Shown here in pieces: positions 62,766-64,000 of a stretch of 64,000 nucleotides of DNA; position 1 is the stretch's first letter; each line of letters opens with the position of its first letter. The stretch is from Paragorgia papillata (taxonomy: Eukaryota; Cnidaria; Anthozoa; Scleralcyonacea; Coralliidae), in contig JAWNZC010000471.1 of NCBI GenBank assembly GCA_035771165.1, forward strand, positions 2,385,001 to 2,449,000, written 5' to 3'. Below the pieces are notes generated by a model. That model ran no database searches. It saw nothing but the letters and a program-made list of their open reading frames with translations, and was not told the DNA's origin. The position numbers were made by a program, and so were the translations under genes.

Positions 62766-64000
62766 TCTTTCCAATCTCTTAACTACGACCATGCCAGGCC
62801 TGGGATAGCCGTGGCATGTGTATAAATATAATTGATATACAAAATGCATACTGGTCTGTGTCGACAGTTCTGGATACATGATACAGCACAAGTAACGAAT
62901 CAAAAGTTGAAATAATTTAAACAGTACTACCGCACTTTATATACTACGAGAAAACATGTCTGACTTGCACATGACGTCAGAACGGCCATCTTGGCGGAGA
63001 ACTTCAAAGTTCAGCCATTTACAGTACCTGAGTACCATGTACTTTCCCGTGTGACCTTGCAATATTGATAGCAACATTGCAATATTGATAGCAACATTGC
63101 AATATTGATAGCAACATTGCAATATTGATAGCAACATTGCAATATTGAGAGCAACATTGCAATATTGATAGCAACATTGCAATATTGATAGCAACATTAC
63201 AATATTGATAGCAACATTGCAATATTGATAGCAACATTGCACTTAGCAAGTTGCTAAAAATTCGCATTTTAAATATTGAACTTCGCATAATATGAAGTTC
63301 TATTGAAAGTCAGAACAACTAACTCTAAGTAAACTTCATGTTATGTGAAGTTCGATATTTAAAATGCAAATTTTTAGCAACTTGCCAAGGAGTCGCCGAT
63401 GTATCGTTCGCAAGTCAACATTGCAATGTTGCTGTCAATATTGCAAAGGTCGCGCGGTAAAGAACGTCCGGTTTGACTGTAACAGGGCGATTTATTTATT
63501 TTTTTTCTACTTTTTGTTGTGTGTTTATAAACTATAGAATTTTATTTCATTGATTTGCTCCGTTGAACTGTGGAGCATTCAAGTTGTTCCCTGAGATGGC
63601 TGTTTTGACGTCCTGTGCAAGGGGTGTCTTGTAGTGGCGATGATACGAAGTTGCATAAGCGAACTGTAAGACAGTGAGCTCTATATATGACTGGAGTGAT
63701 ATCTTTGTGGCGGACAACGTACGGGCATGTGGACCTGAAGTACGTATAGTTCCAGTCTTCTACGCGGTCTGTTCAAGTCTGGTCTGTTCAAAAGTCCGTA
63801 GGAGACTGGAACTATACGTACTTCAGGCCTACATGTCCGCCATGTTTGGCTTCAATCTTTCCAGTTATGCTCCTATCAATGTTAGTCTGTACTACAGTGG
63901 GGGGGGGGGGGGGGGGGGTTGGTCGGGCATATATGGGGCATTTGATTTTCGTTGCGAATTTTTGATCAAATGCCCCACTGTTGGGCGATAAATATTTGTC
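62766..64000. other. region downstream of FLOT2
   Basis: It contains the FLOT2 3' UTR, a fold-back with a 20-bp tandem array, and from about 63673 another inverted-repeat element (GGAACTATACGTACTTCAGG arms) ending in a G run. No new gene is seen before the window ends. Confidence 0.55.
63041..63481. mobile_element. fold-back element carrying a 20-bp minisatellite
   Basis: It is related to 44688-44866 (AGCAACTTGCCAAGGAGTCG, GGTCGCGCGGTAAAGAAC and TTTGACTG-TA end). The left arm contains nine 20-bp units AATATTGATAGCAACATTGC at 63061-63240, nearly identical. Confidence 0.75.

Noticed and set aside
63061..63240. Regular 20-bp repeats resembling a CRISPR array
   Set aside because: Units are head-to-tail with no unique spacers, inside a eukaryotic fold-back element.

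Overview
The window is eukaryotic nuclear DNA: AT-rich, with small coding exons (22 bp to 1.7 kb), standard GT-AG introns and dense short repeats. It holds five animal genes: pre-rRNA processing factor FTSJ3/Spb1, Wnt regulator ZNRF3/RNF43, a SAM-RA-coiled-coil protein, perforin-2/MPEG1 and flotillin-2. The many introns, the multi-exon MPEG1, the single ZNRF3/RNF43-type gene seen here and the repeat style suggest an invertebrate, most likely a cnidarian such as a coral or anemone. The species is inferred; no barcode gene is present.

Layout. 1-5.6 kb: C-terminal half of FTSJ3 (+), its 5' part lying outside the window. 5.6-9.5 kb: intergenic, with hairpin elements. 9.55-17.35 kb: complete 11-exon ZNRF3/RNF43 (+). 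17.35-20.8 kb: intergenic. 20.82-34.33 kb: 14-exon SAM-RA-coiled-coil gene (+), reading frame intact across all junctions (1156 residues). 34.3-37.8 kb: intergenic, full of MITEs. 37.82-44.21 kb: complete 6-exon MPEG1 (-). 44.2-47.35 kb: divergent intergenic region. 47.36-62.77 kb: complete 10-exon FLOT2 (+), 429 residues. 62.8-64 kb: repeats.

The genes are not an operon and do not form one pathway. FTSJ3 works in the nucleolus. ZNRF3/RNF43 is a membrane E3 ligase that removes Frizzled receptors. The SAM-RA protein looks like a Ras-family effector or scaffold. MPEG1 is an innate-immune pore-forming protein of phagosomes. FLOT2 scaffolds membrane microdomains.

The most unusual content is non-coding. 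Fold-back elements of several superfamilies can be typed from their target duplications: TTAA (piggyBac-like, eight in FLOT2 introns alone), TA (Tc1/mariner-like), 8 bp (hAT-like, two with perfect duplications) and TTA (Harbinger-like). There are two copies of a 5S-rRNA-derived SINE, a tRNA-like SINE head inside a palindrome, a hammerhead-like motif, a LINE ORF2 tail, and insertions lying against FTSJ3 splice sites. Micro- and minisatellites fill many introns.
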